From NCBI GenBank assembly GCA_028292435.1, contig JAQGMI010000106.1:27554-91553 (forward strand): a stretch of 64,000 nt of DNA, written 5' to 3'. Both the position numbers and the translations under genes were made by a program. Source of the stretch: Betaproteobacteria bacterium. GTDB taxonomy: Bacteria; Pseudomonadota; Gammaproteobacteria; Burkholderiales; SG8-41. Under the pieces are notes generated by a model, which saw nothing but the letters and a program-made list of their open reading frames with translations, was not told the DNA's origin and did not search any database. Shown here in pieces: positions 9,137 through 17,726 of this stretch (its first letter is position 1; each line of letters starts with the position of its first letter).

Positions 9137-10114
9137 TTAGTCGACGCGCATCCCCGATTCGCGTATCACCTTTGCCCATTTAATCTGCTCGCTTGTCACG
9201 AACGCGCGGAATTCTTCCGGCGTGCCGTGTGCGACGTCGGCGCCGGAAGCGGCGAAGCGCTCACGCATTTCGGATGAGGTCAGCACGCGCAGGAGTTCGG
9301 CATTTAGTTTGGCAATCAGCGGTCGCGGCGTCGCGACCGGCGCGAGCACGCCGTTCCAGATGTTGGCCTGATATCCGCTGACGCCGGATTCCGCGACGGT
9401 GGGCACGTCGGGCGCCAGCGGCGAACGCTGCGGACCGGTCATGCCGAGCGCTTTCAATTTGCCGGATTTCACGTGCGGCAGCGCTGCCGTCATGCTCGGA
9501 AAAGACAATTGAACGTGGCCGCCGAGCACATCGGTCATCGCCTGCGCCGTGCCTTTGTAAGTTACGTGCACGAGCGTGATGCCCGTCATGTAGCCCAGCA
9601 AAGCACCGGCGAGATTCGCGGGCGAGCCGTTGCCGGACGAGGCGTAATTCAATTGTCCGGGTTTGGTTTTAGCGAGCGCGATCAGGTCTTTGGCCGTCGT
9701 CGCCGGCAACCCCGGGAATGCGGCGAGTATCAGCGGCGTCGAACCGACGATCGTGATCGGCGCGAGATCGCGCTGACCGTCGTACGGCATCGATTTGATG
9801 AGGCTCGGATTGGTCGCGAGCGAACTGGCGACGAGCACCAGCGTGTGACCGTCGGGCGCGGACTTGACCGCAAGGTCGGTGCCGATAATGCCGTTCGCGC
9901 CGGCGCGGTTGTCGACGACGATTTGCTGACCGATGTTCTGGCTCAATTGCTGGGCGATCAGGCGCGCCATGATGTCGGCATTGCCGCCGGGCGCATACGG
10001 CACGATCAGGCGAACGGGGTGCGACGGGAAATCAGGGGTTGCGGCGAGTGCGGACGTCGTCGCTGCAAGCACTGTGCAAGCGAATGGTACTGACTTCAGC
10101 CAGGTCAACGCCAT
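9137..10114 (-). CDS. Bug-family (TctC-like) periplasmic solute-binding protein
   Basis: The start is set at MALTWLKSVPF (10114), one base after the stop of the radical SAM gene upstream; the longer frame would run inside that gene. A Sec signal peptide (cleavage near ALAA-TPDFP) precedes a typical Bug body of about 300 residues: HPVRLIVPYAPGGNAD, VVDNRAGANG, APDGHTLV and YASSGNGSP. The family binds small carboxylates or amides in the periplasm. There is no transporter partner nearby, and the neighbours (amrS, mfd) do not suggest a ligand. Confidence 0.9.
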   Translation of the reverse strand: MALTWLKSVPFACTVLAATTSALAATPDFPSHPVRLIVPYAPGGNADIMARLIAQQLSQNIGQQIVVDNRAGANGIIGTDLAVKSAPDGHTLVLVASSLATNPSLIKSMPYDGQRDLAPITIVGSTPLILAAFPGLPATTAKDLIALAKTKPGQLNYASSGNGSPANLAGALLGYMTGITLVHVTYKGTAQAMTDVLGGHVQLSFPSMTAALPHVKSGKLKALGMTGPQRSPLAPDVPTVAESGVSGYQANIWNGVLAPVATPRPLIAKLNAELLRVLTSSEMRERFAASGADVAHGTPEEFRAFVTSEQIKWAKVIRESGMRVD

Positions 10115-10115
10115 C

Positions 10116-11189
10116 TCAGCGCCGGTCGATCGCGAGTGGAATCCGCCGGCGGCCGAACTGGCCTTCGAACAGCTCGAACTCGCCGACGATCGCCGTCGCG
10201 CATTGCGGGCATTTCGATTCGGCACTCAGCTTGTACGACTTGATCTGATGCCAGTCGCGCACGATCAACGGCGTATTGCATCCCGGGCAGTAGGTTGTTC
10301 CGCCATCGAGATCATGCACGTTGCCGGTGTAGACGTAGTTCAGCCCGGTATCGAGCGCAATCTGGCGCGAGCGGGTCAATGTCGCGGGCGGCGTTGCGGC
10401 GATGTCCGTCATTTTATGGTCGGGGTGAAACGCGGTGAAATGCAGCGGGACGTCAGGACCGAGTTCGCGCATGATCCAGTCGCACATCGCAGTGACTTCC
10501 TCGACCGAATCGTTCTTGCCCGGAATCAGCAGCGTCGTGATCTCGAACCACACATTCGTTTCGTGCTTTAAATAGGCGAGCGTCTCCAGCACCGGCTTCA
10601 GGTGCGCGCCGCACAGCTTGAAGTAGAACTCGTCGGTAAACGCCTTGAGATCGACGTTGGCCGCATCCATCTTGGCGTAGAAGTCGTGGCGCGGAATGTC
10701 GTGTATGTAACCGGCAGTCACGGCGACGGTGTTGATGCCTTTCGTGTGACACGCATCGGCAACGTCCATCGCATACTCGGCGAAGATCACCGGGTCGTTA
10801 TACGTAAACGCGATGCTCTTGCAGCCGTTCGCCACGGCGGCGTCGGCAATCGCTTCGGGCGTCGCCTGGTCGGCGAGGCGGTCCATGTCTTTCGATTTGC
10901 TGATGTCCCAGTTCTGGCAGAACTTGCACGCGAGATTGCAGCCGGCGGTGCCGAACGACAGCACGCTCGAGCCGGGATAGAAATGATTGAGCGGTTTCTT
11001 TTCGATTGGATCGATGCAGAACCCGGACGAGCGCCCGTAGGTCGTCAGCAACATCACGTCGCCGACGCGCTGGCGCACGAAGCACGCGCCGCGCTGGCCT
11101 TCGTGTAATTTGCAGTCGCGGGGGCACAAGTCGCATTGCATGCGGCCGTCGTCGAGCAAGTGCCACCAGCGTCCGGCGTAACCGCTCAT
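10116..11189 (-). CDS. amrS: AmmeMemoRadiSam system radical SAM enzyme
   Basis: A 357-residue radical SAM protein of the pyruvate-formate-lyase-activase-like branch. The cluster-binding motif is CNLACKFCQNW (C-x3-C-x2-C). An N-terminal CDLCPRDCKLHEGQRGACFVR block and a C-terminal CPGC / CPQC pair suggest further metal sites. It overlaps the end of the Memo-AMMECR1 fusion gene by 4 nt, the standard pairing for this system. The biochemical product is unsettled, so only the family and the partnership are claimed. Confidence 0.9.
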   Translation of the reverse strand: MSGYAGRWWHLLDDGRMQCDLCPRDCKLHEGQRGACFVRQRVGDVMLLTTYGRSSGFCIDPIEKKPLNHFYPGSSVLSFGTAGCNLACKFCQNWDISKSKDMDRLADQATPEAIADAAVANGCKSIAFTYNDPVIFAEYAMDVADACHTKGINTVAVTAGYIHDIPRHDFYAKMDAANVDLKAFTDEFYFKLCGAHLKPVLETLAYLKHETNVWFEITTLLIPGKNDSVEEVTAMCDWIMRELGPDVPLHFTAFHPDHKMTDIAATPPATLTRSRQIALDTGLNYVYTGNVHDLDGGTTYCPGCNTPLIVRDWHQIKSYKLSAESKCPQCATAIVGEFELFEGQFGRRRIPLAIDRR

Positions 11190-12607
11190 GAGGCACCATC
11201 ATCCTCGCGCCACTTCGTCACCGTGTAGCGCGACAATTTCACTTCGGGGTCCCAGAAATCCGGCGGCAATCCGGCTTTGTGCCTGAGATGGCCCATGAAC
11301 AACTGCACATCGCTGAAGTCCTTCCATACCTGCGGGAGGAAAGTGCTGCGATGGTAGCCGTAATGAAAAATTACGCCGTCGATGCCGGGACGCAATTGCG
11401 CGAACGCATCGGCTTCATCGCGATATTGCATCGGCTCGACCGGCGAGAGTACCGAAACCTCGACGCAGATCGCATCGAATTCCGCAGTGGTCAGCGGCTT
11501 GAAGCGCGGATCGCGCAAGGCGGCGGCAATCGCGTTGGCCTTGACGTCGACGCCGAGCGCGCGATTGGCTTCGAGCGTGCCCATGCAGCCGCGCAGTTGG
11601 CCGCTTTGGCTCAATGTCACGAAGGAAGCGCCGGTCGTTTGCAGCCACGGCGCACTTTCGTCCGGACATGCGGCGCGCACGCCGAGTTCCGCGGCAATGG
11701 CTGCGCGCGCGAGCGGCAGCAAAACATGTCCAGCATCGGTGGGTATCGTGGCAGCTCCCTGGTTACCATAAAGTGCGGCGCGCGCAGCCTCGGCGCTCAT
11801 TTCGCGCGGTGCCGGTTTTTCGTAGAACGCAAACGCGCCATAGCCGACGACCCGGTTGCGATCGCCGGCAGTGTCGCCTGAATTGCGCAAGTCGATCAAC
11901 TCGGGCGCAAGTCCGCGCGTACGGGCCGTCTGCAGCAACCCATTGACGGGCGTTCCGCCGCACGCCTGCTCGTGCGACACGCTTGGACGCAGATCGATAA
12001 TCGCCTGCGCGGTGACGCGATCGACCGCCTGGGCGTCGCCGTAACTCAGGTAATGCGACAGATCCGAACTGATGACGATCAGCGTTTCCGCGCCGCCCCA
12101 TAGCACGTCGAGCACCTGCGCGACCTCCGCGGCGCTGGCGTCGCCGACCGCGAGCGGGACCAGCGTAAACTCGTCGAGCGCCTGCTGCAGGAACGGCAGG
12201 TGCACTTCAAGCGAGTGCTCCTGCACGTGCGCCGCCGCGCTCACGGTTACCTGCGGCAATTTTTTGAGCGTGGCGACAGCGACCGCATCGACGCGGATGT
12301 TGCCGAGCGGTGTCGCGAGTTCCTGCGCGGCGGGCAGCGCAAGACCGCGTATCGGCACTCGATGGACAGGCCCCAGCAATACGACTCGCTTGATGATGCC
12401 GCGAACCGGGGCGAGTCGTGCGTACACCGCGGCGGCGACAGGCCCCGAGTAAATATAACCGGCGTGCGGCGCGATGATCGCCTTGGGCGCGTCTTTGCCG
12501 CGTGCTGAAGACGCCGCATCGTTAAGCAACGCGCTCACGACCTGAGCAAGCTCAGGCGCGGTGCCGGGATAAAAAGTACCCGCCACTGCGGGTGCACGTA
12601 CAGTCAT
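11186..12607 (-). CDS. AmmeMemoRadiSam proteins B and A fused (Memo + AMMECR1)
   Basis: The 473-residue protein joins two domains that are separate genes in many organisms. Residues ~1-265 are Memo-like, similar to class III extradiol dioxygenases (VAGTFYPGT, IIAPHAGYIYSGPVAAA, SSDLSHYLSYGDA). Residues ~290-473 are AMMECR1-like (GASFVTLSQSGQLRGCMGTL, ALRDPRFKPLT, GVIFHYG, STFLPQVW). The radical SAM partner gene follows with a 4-nt overlap, so the whole system lies in two coupled genes. The 144-bp gap to ispD on the other strand should hold both promoters. Confidence 0.93.
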   Translation of the reverse strand: MTVRAPAVAGTFYPGTAPELAQVVSALLNDAASSARGKDAPKAIIAPHAGYIYSGPVAAAVYARLAPVRGIIKRVVLLGPVHRVPIRGLALPAAQELATPLGNIRVDAVAVATLKKLPQVTVSAAAHVQEHSLEVHLPFLQQALDEFTLVPLAVGDASAAEVAQVLDVLWGGAETLIVISSDLSHYLSYGDAQAVDRVTAQAIIDLRPSVSHEQACGGTPVNGLLQTARTRGLAPELIDLRNSGDTAGDRNRVVGYGAFAFYEKPAPREMSAEAARAALYGNQGAATIPTDAGHVLLPLARAAIAAELGVRAACPDESAPWLQTTGASFVTLSQSGQLRGCMGTLEANRALGVDVKANAIAAALRDPRFKPLTTAEFDAICVEVSVLSPVEPMQYRDEADAFAQLRPGIDGVIFHYGYHRSTFLPQVWKDFSDVQLFMGHLRHKAGLPPDFWDPEVKLSRYTVTKWREDDGAS

Positions 12608-12751
12608 TCGATTTCACCTTGATTGAGCCGAATTATAAGGTGAGGGGCGCCTTAAGAATTATCAAGTCAGCGGGCGCACGCGGTGCGAGCGCCTAAGAGT
12701 AAGACATTGAACTGCTGATACAATTCCGCGCTGCCGCCATTTGGCTCCGCC

Positions 12752-13450
12752 ATGTCAAAACTCTACGCCTTAATTCCCGCCGCCGGCAGCGGTTCCCGCA
12801 TGGGGGCCGCCATGCCCAAGCAGTATCTGCCGCTCGCCGGCAAACCGGTGCTGTATCATGCGGTGCGAAATTTGTGCCGGCACATGGCAATCGATCAGGT
12901 CATGGTGGTGCTGGCGCCGGGCGACACCTGGTTCAAGCAACACGACTGGAGCGAATTCGGGCCCCGCCTGCTGCCGTTGTATTGCGGCGGCGGCGCGCGC
13001 GCCAACAGCGTGTTCAACGGATTGCTTGCCGCGCGCGACGCGATCGGTGGCGATGATTGGGTGCTCGTGCACGACGCCGTGCGCCCATGTCTTGCAATCG
13101 AAACCCTCGAGCGCCTGATCGAAAGCGTGCGCAACGAACCGACCGGCGGCTTGCTTGCGTTGCCGGTCGTCGATACGTTGAAGCGGGGAACCGCGGACAG
13201 TTACGTGCTTAACACCGAACCGCGCGACAACCTGTGGTGCGCGCAGACGCCGCAAATGTTTCGCTATCGGCTGCTGCTTGAAGCGTTGCGCGCCGGCGCG
13301 CCTGAGAGCGCGACGGATGAAGCGAGCGCAATCGAGCGCATCGGTCTGAAACCAAAGCTCGTGATGGGCGACAGCCGCAACCTGAAAGTGACTTATCCAC
13401 AGGACCTCGGCTTGGCTGAAACCCTGTTACGCGGCATGGAGCGACTATGA
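12752..13450 (+). CDS. ispD: 2-C-methyl-D-erythritol 4-phosphate cytidylyltransferase
   Basis: Couples CTP to methylerythritol phosphate in the non-mevalonate isoprenoid pathway. The 232-residue protein has the nucleotide-binding signature [13 protein letters not shown]...[12 protein letters not shown] (Arg16, Lys23) and the [10 protein letters not shown] and TDEASAIER motifs. Length is normal. Its stop overlaps the ispF start by 4 nt (ATGA), so the two consecutive-pathway enzymes are translationally coupled. Confidence 0.97.
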   Translation: MSKLYALIPAAGSGSRMGAAMPKQYLPLAGKPVLYHAVRNLCRHMAIDQVMVVLAPGDTWFKQHDWSEFGPRLLPLYCGGGARANSVFNGLLAARDAIGGDDWVLVHDAVRPCLAIETLERLIESVRNEPTGGLLALPVVDTLKRGTADSYVLNTEPRDNLWCAQTPQMFRYRLLLEALRAGAPESATDEASAIERIGLKPKLVMGDSRNLKVTYPQDLGLAETLLRGMERL

Positions 13451-13920
13451 GAATCGGGCAGGGCTTTGATGCGCATGCATTGAAAGCAGGCCGCAGGCTG
13501 GTGATCGGCGGGGTGACAATACCGCACGACCGCGGCCTCGACGGCCATTCCGACGCTGACGTTCTACTGCACGCGATCTGCGATGCGTTGATCGGCGCGG
13601 CGGCGCTTGGCGACATCGGCAGGCATTTTCCCGACAGCGATGCGCGCTATAAGGGCGTGGACAGCCGCAAGTTGTTGCGCGAGACCGCGGTGCTGCTCGT
13701 GAAAAGCGGCTGGCGCGTGGTGAACGTCGACTCGACCATCATTGCGCAGGCGCCGCGCATGGCGCCGCACATCGCCGGCATGGTTGCCAACATCGCCGCC
13801 GACCTCGGGATCGCGCCCGGCGACGTCAACGTCAAAGCGAAGACCACGGAAAAGCTGGGGTTTACCGGCCGCGAGGAAGGCATCGCCGCCGAAGCCATTG
13901 TGCTGATCGCGCCGAAATAA
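13447..13920 (+). CDS. ispF: 2-C-methyl-D-erythritol 2,4-cyclodiphosphate synthase
   Basis: Cyclises CDP-methylerythritol phosphate with loss of CMP. The 157-residue protein carries the zinc ligands Asp8 and His10 (GQGFDAHAL, where Ala replaces the more usual Val) and His42 ([17 protein letters not shown]). It also has the IGRHFPDSD loop and the C-terminal [17 protein letters not shown] signature. It starts inside the last codon of ispD, giving an ispDF operon. thpR follows 24 nt downstream. Confidence 0.97.
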   Translation: MRIGQGFDAHALKAGRRLVIGGVTIPHDRGLDGHSDADVLLHAICDALIGAAALGDIGRHFPDSDARYKGVDSRKLLRETAVLLVKSGWRVVNVDSTIIAQAPRMAPHIAGMVANIAADLGIAPGDVNVKAKTTEKLGFTGREEGIAAEAIVLIAPK

Positions 13921-13944
13921 TCGCAGCACATCACGCAGCAAGTC

Positions 13945-14460
13945 ATGCCGCGTTTGTTTTTTGCCTTGTGGCCGGACGAGAGCGTGCGCGACTCGCTGTA
14001 TGCCGTCGCCCGCGCGGCGCATCAGTCAAGCGGCGGCCGCCTCATGCGTCGCGACAATCTGCATCAGACGCTCGTCTTCATCGGCAACGTGGCCGCAGAA
14101 CGCCGCACGGAAATTGAAACAGCGGCCACCGCCATCGATGCGAAATCCTTCAAGCTCGATTTCGGCACGACCGGTTATTGGAAGCACAATCGAATTATCT
14201 GGGCGGCGCCGCTCGCGACGCCGGACGCGCTGACTAACCTGGTCGCCGCGCTCGAAGCAGGATTGGCGCAAGCCGGTATCGATTTCGACAGCCGGCCTTA
14301 CAGCCCGCATGTCACGCTCGTGCGCGATGCGCGTGTGCGTGGGTCTTTGCCTGCAATGCAATTCAACTGGCCGCTTCACGATTTTGTGCTCGTCGAGTCG
14401 GGCCACGATTCGGGCGGCGTCGCATACCGCGTCGTTGCCCGCTGGCCGCTGGTCTTTTAA
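13945..14460 (+). CDS. thpR: RNA 2',3'-cyclic phosphodiesterase (LigT/2H family)
   Basis: A 171-residue 2H phosphoesterase. Both catalytic HxT motifs are visible, at His40-Gln-Thr42 (NLHQTLVFIG) and His122-Val-Thr124 (YSPHVTLVRDA). The N-terminal RLFFALWPDESVR block is typical of ThpR. The family opens 2',3'-cyclic phosphate ends of RNA in the cytoplasm. It is probably the third gene of the ispDF transcript. It ends 6 nt before the convergent gene at 14467, with no terminator hairpin seen in that gap. Confidence 0.9.
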   Translation: MPRLFFALWPDESVRDSLYAVARAAHQSSGGRLMRRDNLHQTLVFIGNVAAERRTEIETAATAIDAKSFKLDFGTTGYWKHNRIIWAAPLATPDALTNLVAALEAGLAQAGIDFDSRPYSPHVTLVRDARVRGSLPAMQFNWPLHDFVLVESGHDSGGVAYRVVARWPLVF

Positions 14461-14466
14461 CGCGGC

Positions 14467-14859
14467 TTATTTTTTCTCGGGAGACGCGGGCTTGCGCGCC
14501 GGCGCCGGCTTCGCAGCCGGGGCGGAATTGGCCAGCTGCTCGACGAGTTGAATCGTAGCGGCGACGAAACTTTGTTGCGGGCTGTTGCTGCAGTACTGGT
14601 CGAAGTACTGGTAAAGATCGTCGCCGCTGGGAAACGCCCCGACTTTCACCTGGCGAGCCGGCGTCGCGTAGTTGTAGCCCGATGCGAAGCCGCGCGCCCA
14701 GATTTCGTACTGCTGACGCACGAGTTTATTGTCGGCCGAATTAGTCCAGGCAGTGCACGTGGCGTTCTCGGCGGAAAAAATGATATTGATCTGCGGTTCT
14801 GCCGCCAGCGCGGTGGTGGCCGCGAACAGCGAGCCTGCAATGAGTGTAATTGCTTTCAA
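14467..14859 (-). CDS. Small secreted protein of unknown function (TTG start)
   Basis: I do not recognise the family. No ATG fits the start; a TTG at 14859 lies 5 nt after an AGGAGA ribosome-binding site and gives a clean Sec signal peptide (MKAITLIAGSLFAATTALA). The mature part, about 110 residues, has two cysteines (NATCTAW and FDQYC) that could form one disulphide, a WARGFASGYNYA stretch and a Pro/Lys/Ala-rich tail. The Cys/Trp/Gly-Tyr spacing faintly recalls small Rap1a- or HdeA-like periplasmic proteins, but this is not enough for a call. It lies just downstream of the two-component genes on the same strand. Confidence 0.7.
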   Translation of the reverse strand: MKAITLIAGSLFAATTALAAEPQINIIFSAENATCTAWTNSADNKLVRQQYEIWARGFASGYNYATPARQVKVGAFPSGDDLYQYFDQYCSNSPQQSFVAATIQLVEQLANSAPAAKPAPARKPASPEKK

Positions 14860-14917
14860 TGGATTCTCCTTTGGCTTGACCAGCGTTGCCGCGTGACCGG
14901 GCATGCTAGCAGTATTT

Positions 14918-16261
14918 TTATTCCGTCGACGTGGATGGGGTTGGCGTCGGCGCGGCCGGCGCCGGTGAGAATTCGATCCGCGCTTCGAGACCGCCGCCGG
15001 TGCGCGGGAGCAGTTGCACGCTGCCGCCATGCACCTTGGCGATGCGGTCGACGATCGCAAGGCCGAGCCCTGAACCGACCGTGCTGCGCGCCTCATTCAA
15101 TCGCGTAAACGGTTGCAGCATGCGTTCGGCGTCGGCCGGCGGAATGCCCGGGCCGCGATCGAGCACCGACAGGCGAACGCGGTCGTGATCGAGCGCGGTT
15201 TCGACTTCGACTTCGTCGCCGCCGTGGCGCAATGCATTGTCGATCAGGTTCGTGAGCAGGCGCTGCGCCGCAAGCGGCTGCAGCTTGACCGGTGGAACGG
15301 CGCTCGTGCGCGCGTTGACCTGCTTGCCCTGGCGCTCATAGCGTTCGACGACGCCATGCACGACTTCATTCAGATCGAGTTCGGCGGCATTTACCGGTTC
15401 GGCGCTTACGCGCGCGAAATCGAGAAACTGGTTGATGACGGCATCGATATCCTCGACGTCCTGCACCATGCCGCTGCGCAGGCCCTCGTCGGTCTTCGAA
15501 TCGAGCATTTCGACGCCGAGGCGGATGCGCGCAAGCGGCGTGCGCAAATCGTGCGAGACACCGGCGAGCAGCAGCGCGCGATCAGCGTCGGCGCGCTGCA
15601 GATCGCGGGTCATCTGGTTAAATGCGCGGGACAACGTGCGCACCTCCGCCGGGCCGGTTTCAACCACCGGGGGCGGCACGTCGCCGCGGCCGATCGCGGC
15701 GGCTGCGCGCGTGAGTTCTCCAAGCGGGCGGTTGATGCGAGCGACGATGGCGAACGCGCCGATCAACGACAGCACGAGAATGACGACGCCCCAACCGAGC
15801 CAGCGCAGCTGATCCGTGCGTTCGATGCGCTCGCGCGACATGCGCACCCAGTAATCGAGTCCATCGATCGTAAAACTAATCCACACGCCGCGCTCGCCTT
15901 CGCGCGTGGCGAGGATGCGCGTGTCCGGCCCCAGCCGGCGCTGCAGTTCGAGCGTCACCAGTCGCGTGATCGGCCGGTCGGGCAGGGTTTCGACGGACTC
16001 GTTGGGCGCATCGGGATAAACCTGAATGCCTTCCTGCTGCGACAGGTCGCGCAGCAGGTCGATGCGTTTAGCGGGGTCTGCGGTGATCAGCGCCGAGCGC
16101 GTCAGATTGACGACACTCGCGATCTGCTGCGCGATTTGCACCGCGCGCGGCTCGCGCTCCGCGGCGCGAAAAATCTCGAGCGAGGCGAAATGCCCGGCGA
16201 CCATCAGCACCGCAAGCAGCAATACCGTGCGCCACAAGAGGCTGCGCGGCAACAATCTCAT
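14918..16261 (-). CDS. Sensor histidine kinase, EnvZ/RstB type
   Basis: A 447-residue inner-membrane kinase. The order is: TM1 (about 9-28), a periplasmic sensor of ~125 residues, TM2 (about 154-174), HAMP (about 175-225), then HisKA with phospho-acceptor His237 (LLAGVSHDLRTPLARIRLG). The ATPase domain has an N box (LLTNLIDNALRHGGDE) and G boxes (DRGPGIPPADAE, GSGLGLAIVDRI). It overlaps the response regulator stop by 4 nt, so it is the cognate partner. The osmotic or other stimulus cannot be inferred. Confidence 0.93.
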   Translation of the reverse strand: MRLLPRSLLWRTVLLLAVLMVAGHFASLEIFRAAEREPRAVQIAQQIASVVNLTRSALITADPAKRIDLLRDLSQQEGIQVYPDAPNESVETLPDRPITRLVTLELQRRLGPDTRILATREGERGVWISFTIDGLDYWVRMSRERIERTDQLRWLGWGVVILVLSLIGAFAIVARINRPLGELTRAAAAIGRGDVPPPVVETGPAEVRTLSRAFNQMTRDLQRADADRALLLAGVSHDLRTPLARIRLGVEMLDSKTDEGLRSGMVQDVEDIDAVINQFLDFARVSAEPVNAAELDLNEVVHGVVERYERQGKQVNARTSAVPPVKLQPLAAQRLLTNLIDNALRHGGDEVEVETALDHDRVRLSVLDRGPGIPPADAERMLQPFTRLNEARSTVGSGLGLAIVDRIAKVHGGSVQLLPRTGGGLEARIEFSPAPAAPTPTPSTSTE

Positions 16262-16983
16262 GCATTCTTGCCGTCAGGGATGAACACGTAACCGAAGCCC
16301 CATACGGTCTGGATGAACGCCGGTTTCGCGGCATCGGCCTCGATTAATTTGCGCAGGCGCGAAATCTGCACGTCGATCGAGCGGTCGAACGCGCCGAATT
16401 CGCGGCCGCGCGCGAGCTCCATCAATTTGTCGCGCGACAGCGGCGTGCGCGGATGCTGAACGAGCACTTTGAGCAGCGCGAATTCGCCGGTTGTCAGCGG
16501 CAGTTGCTCGCCGTTGCGCGACAGGCTGCGCGTGCCCATGTTGAAAGTGAAGCCGCCGAACTCGACCACTTGCTGTTCGGCGGTCGGCGCGCCCGGCGGC
16601 TGCGTGGCCGGCGCCCGGCGCAATACTGCCTGGATGCGCGCGAGCAGTTCACGCGGATTGAACGGCTTAGGCAAATAGTCGTCGGCGCCGACCTCGAGGC
16701 CGACGATGCGGTCGACGTCGTCGCCTTTGGCGGTCAGCATGATGATCGGCATTTTTTCGCCGAGCCCGCGCAGCCGGCGGCAGATCGACAGGCCGTCTTC
16801 GCCGGGCATCATCAGGTCAAGCACCATCAGGTCGTACCGCTCGCGCGCGAGCCAGCGATTCATGTCGTTGCCGTCGCCGCACGCGCGCACGCTGTAGCCC
16901 TGTTCGCTCAAATAGCGGTTCAGCAACTCGCGCAGTCGCGCGTCATCATCGACGACGATAATCCGGATTTTCGTATCGGTCAT
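16258..16983 (-). CDS. ompR: OmpR-family response regulator
   Basis: A 241-residue two-domain regulator. The receiver has the acidic pocket VVDDD, phospho-acceptor Asp56 (LMVLDLMMPGEDG) and conserved lysine MLTAKGDD. The C-terminal winged helix has the RSLSRNGEQLPLTTGEFALL and RSIDVQISRLRKLIE blocks. It resembles OmpR as found next to ispDF in Burkholderiales, though RstA is possible given the DNA motif upstream. The symbol is therefore moderately certain, the family very certain. The kinase gene follows with a 4-nt overlap. Confidence 0.9.
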   Translation of the reverse strand: MTDTKIRIIVVDDDARLRELLNRYLSEQGYSVRACGDGNDMNRWLARERYDLMVLDLMMPGEDGLSICRRLRGLGEKMPIIMLTAKGDDVDRIVGLEVGADDYLPKPFNPRELLARIQAVLRRAPATQPPGAPTAEQQVVEFGGFTFNMGTRSLSRNGEQLPLTTGEFALLKVLVQHPRTPLSRDKLMELARGREFGAFDRSIDVQISRLRKLIEADAAKPAFIQTVWGFGYVFIPDGKNA

Positions 16984-17089
16984 TAGTCACACCTTCAAGC
17001 GTCATGGCTTCATGCAGACGTACCATGCTAGCGGTTTGGCGCAGCCAATTCCAGCCATCACGCGGTGCAAATGCCCGTCAGCGCTCGAA

Positions 17090-17109
17090 TTGTCACAGAT
17101 TGTTACAAA
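17090..17109 (+). promoter_or_regulatory. Tandem 10-bp repeat resembling an OmpR/RstA-type operator
   Basis: Two adjacent 10-bp direct repeats, TTGTCACAGA and TTGTTACAAA, lie in the 253-bp gap between the divergent response regulator gene and the small secreted protein run. OmpR-family dimers bind such head-to-tail half-sites one helical turn apart. Positions 17094-17107 (CACAGATTGTTACA) match the E. coli RstA box TACATNTNGTTACA at 10 of 12 defined positions. Binding by the adjacent regulator is inference. Confidence 0.5.
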
Positions 17110-17236
17110 AAATCGCTGGCCGTTAACAGCGCGCTTACATAGACGGAGTAGCATTCACGCCATGGGGATTTACCGGGGTGCGCGCCGATTCGAATGACGG
17201 CTGCATCGCGCGGCAATGCAGTCAAAAGGAGCTGTG

Positions 17237-17368
17237 ATGGAATTCGTACCATACGCAGGATTGATCGTGCTGGCGGCATGGCTGTGCATGAGCGCGTCCC
17301 GCCAGCGGCCGCAACCGGTAAGAACGCGCATTTACGATAACAGTTCCGATGCCGCGCGGCATCGCTAA
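17237..17368 (+). CDS. Small single-pass membrane protein, 43 residues
   Basis: The frame begins at an ATG 6 nt after a strong AAAGGAG ribosome-binding site and ends in TAA at 17368. The product MEFVPYAGLIVLAAWLCMSA plus 23 more residues has one hydrophobic helix (about 5-20) followed by a basic stretch (SRQRPQPVRTR). I recognise no family. It is the first gene after the operator-like repeat, 15 nt before the next gene, so it is probably the leader gene of this run. Confidence 0.6.
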   Translation: MEFVPYAGLIVLAAWLCMSASRQRPQPVRTRIYDNSSDAARHR

Positions 17369-17383
17369 ACGGATGCGACCGTG

Positions 17384-17686
17384 ATGAGATTCGTGCTCAG
17401 TTTGATCTTCGCTGCGCTCATTGTCGCGGCGCAACCGGCGGCGGCGCAATGGCGCCATCATTCCGGCGGCGGCAGGCCCTTCGACGTGCAGCAGCGCCAG
17501 GGCCCCGGCGGCTACCAGCGCCAGCAGCAGCCGCAACAGCCGCAGCGCGGCTTTCGGCAACCCGACCGGCAGCCCGATTATCGCCAGCCGGACCGGCGCC
17601 CCGACGGCAGGATGACGGACGACGAACGGCGCGATCTGCGTCGCGATCTCGATCGCGCCAACCGCGAAATCTACAAGGGCCGTTAG
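17384..17686 (+). CDS. Secreted Gln/Arg/Pro-rich low-complexity protein
   Basis: A 100-residue protein with a signal peptide (MRFVLSLIFAALIVAAQPAAA-QW). It is followed by a low-complexity region rich in Gln, Arg, Pro and Asp with a repeated RQPDxxPDYRQPDRRPD pattern. It closes with a charged helix (MTDDERRDLRRDLDRANREI). The ATG at 17384 is chosen over the GTG just before it. The short C-terminal acidic/basic helix resembles the end of several small periplasmic stress proteins, but no function can be assigned. It lies between two other short exported-protein genes on the same strand. Confidence 0.7.
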   Translation: MRFVLSLIFAALIVAAQPAAAQWRHHSGGGRPFDVQQRQGPGGYQRQQQPQQPQRGFRQPDRQPDYRQPDRRPDGRMTDDERRDLRRDLDRANREIYKGR

Positions 17687-17726
17687 TCTCGGCCTTCGAC
17701 TGAATTCATAAAACGGAGAACGAGCG

